From an uncultured Collinsella sp. (GTDB taxonomy: Bacteria > Actinomycetota > Coriobacteriia > Coriobacteriales > Coriobacteriaceae): 6,072 bases of DNA. Where the stretch lies: assembly GCA_900542235.1 (NCBI GenBank), contig UQNB01000094.1, positions 1 through 6,072 on the forward strand, in the 5' to 3' direction. The notes beneath the pieces are model-generated. The model had not been told where the DNA came from and did not search any database. It saw only the letters and a list, made by a program, of their open reading frames with translations. The first letter of the stretch is position 1, and each line of letters begins with the position of its first letter. The translations under genes and the position numbers were made by a program. Shown piece after piece: positions 5,994 through 6,072 of this stretch.

Positions 5994-6072
5994 CGGACCA
6001 AGGCAACGCCGATGTTTTGGCAACGACAGCGAAAACCCGCCAGAGCGAGCAAGGTGCCTTGAAACGAGGCGG
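5994..6072. other. right-edge intergenic segment, possibly structured
   Basis: I recognise no gene, promoter or tRNA. On the plus strand GTTTT/AAAAC (6014-6018/6032-6036) and CCGCC/GGCGG (6037-6041/6068-6072) can pair, and the second stem encloses a small CAAG-GTGC-CTTG hairpin (6050-6061). GGCAACG occurs twice (6002-6008, 6019-6025). A 16-codon frame from the ATG at 6012 to the TGA ending at 6062 lacks a ribosome-binding site and is not credible. The segment runs off the window, so its role cannot be set. Confidence 0.3.

Noticed and set aside
6012..6062. A 16-codon small peptide gene starting at the ATG at 6012
   Set aside because: There is no Shine-Dalgarno, no clear promoter, and the sequence overlaps several inverted repeats.
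6050..6066. CCTTGAAAC near the right edge as a second boxA-like motif
   Set aside because: The match to the leader motif at 1280-1295 is short, and no rRNA gene is seen next to it.
5800..6072. CRISPR array or insertion sequence in the repeat-rich tail
   Set aside because: The repeats are inverted and overlapping, with no regular spacers. No transposase frame or terminal repeats with target duplication can be seen.

Overview
The window comes from a high-GC member of the Coriobacteriia (Actinomycetota). The 16S sequence on the minus strand, including the V4 region, matches what I remember of Collinsella, close to C. aerofaciens. That placement is from memory and was not searched. The four protein genes are ordinary housekeeping or regulatory genes and fit such a gut anaerobe.

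Layout. Positions 1-1077 hold the first roughly 1,080 nt of a 16S rRNA gene on the minus strand; its 3' part lies beyond the left edge. Positions 1078-1482 are the rRNA leader and spacer, with several stem-loops and a boxA-like antitermination motif, and no gene. Upstream of the rRNA, on the same strand, is a phosphohexomutase (1483-2883, GTG start). A clean intrinsic terminator (3008-3036) separates it from a two-gene minus-strand operon: a DtxR/MntR-type metal-dependent repressor (3946-4368), then a homocysteine S-methyltransferase (3042-3935). Peptidase T (4489-5736) is divergent on the plus strand and ends at a strong terminator (5763-5801). The last 270 nt carry no recognisable gene. They hold a cluster of REP-like palindromic units and, at the right edge, a short potentially structured segment.

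How the parts may work together. A perfect 20-bp palindrome (4422-4441) lies between the divergent regulator and pepT, flanked by a TAGAAT -10 box facing one way and a TAGAGT -10 box facing the other. The simplest reading is one operator through which the DtxR-type protein controls its own operon and pepT. Both the methyltransferase and PepT belong to zinc enzyme families, so a link between metal status and methionine or peptide metabolism is plausible, but it is inference.

The most unusual signals are non-coding. First, three REP-like units share a TTGGGGA(C/G)GTT core, while their flanking stem arms differ but still pair; two units interlock into a pseudoknot-capable arrangement. Second, TATATA is strikingly over-represented between 1463 and 3940, where it recruits the rare Ile codon ATA. 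Third, the phosphohexomutase has non-canonical residues in two substrate-proximal loops. I see no CRISPR array, intact transposase, phage gene, toxin-antitoxin pair or tRNA.
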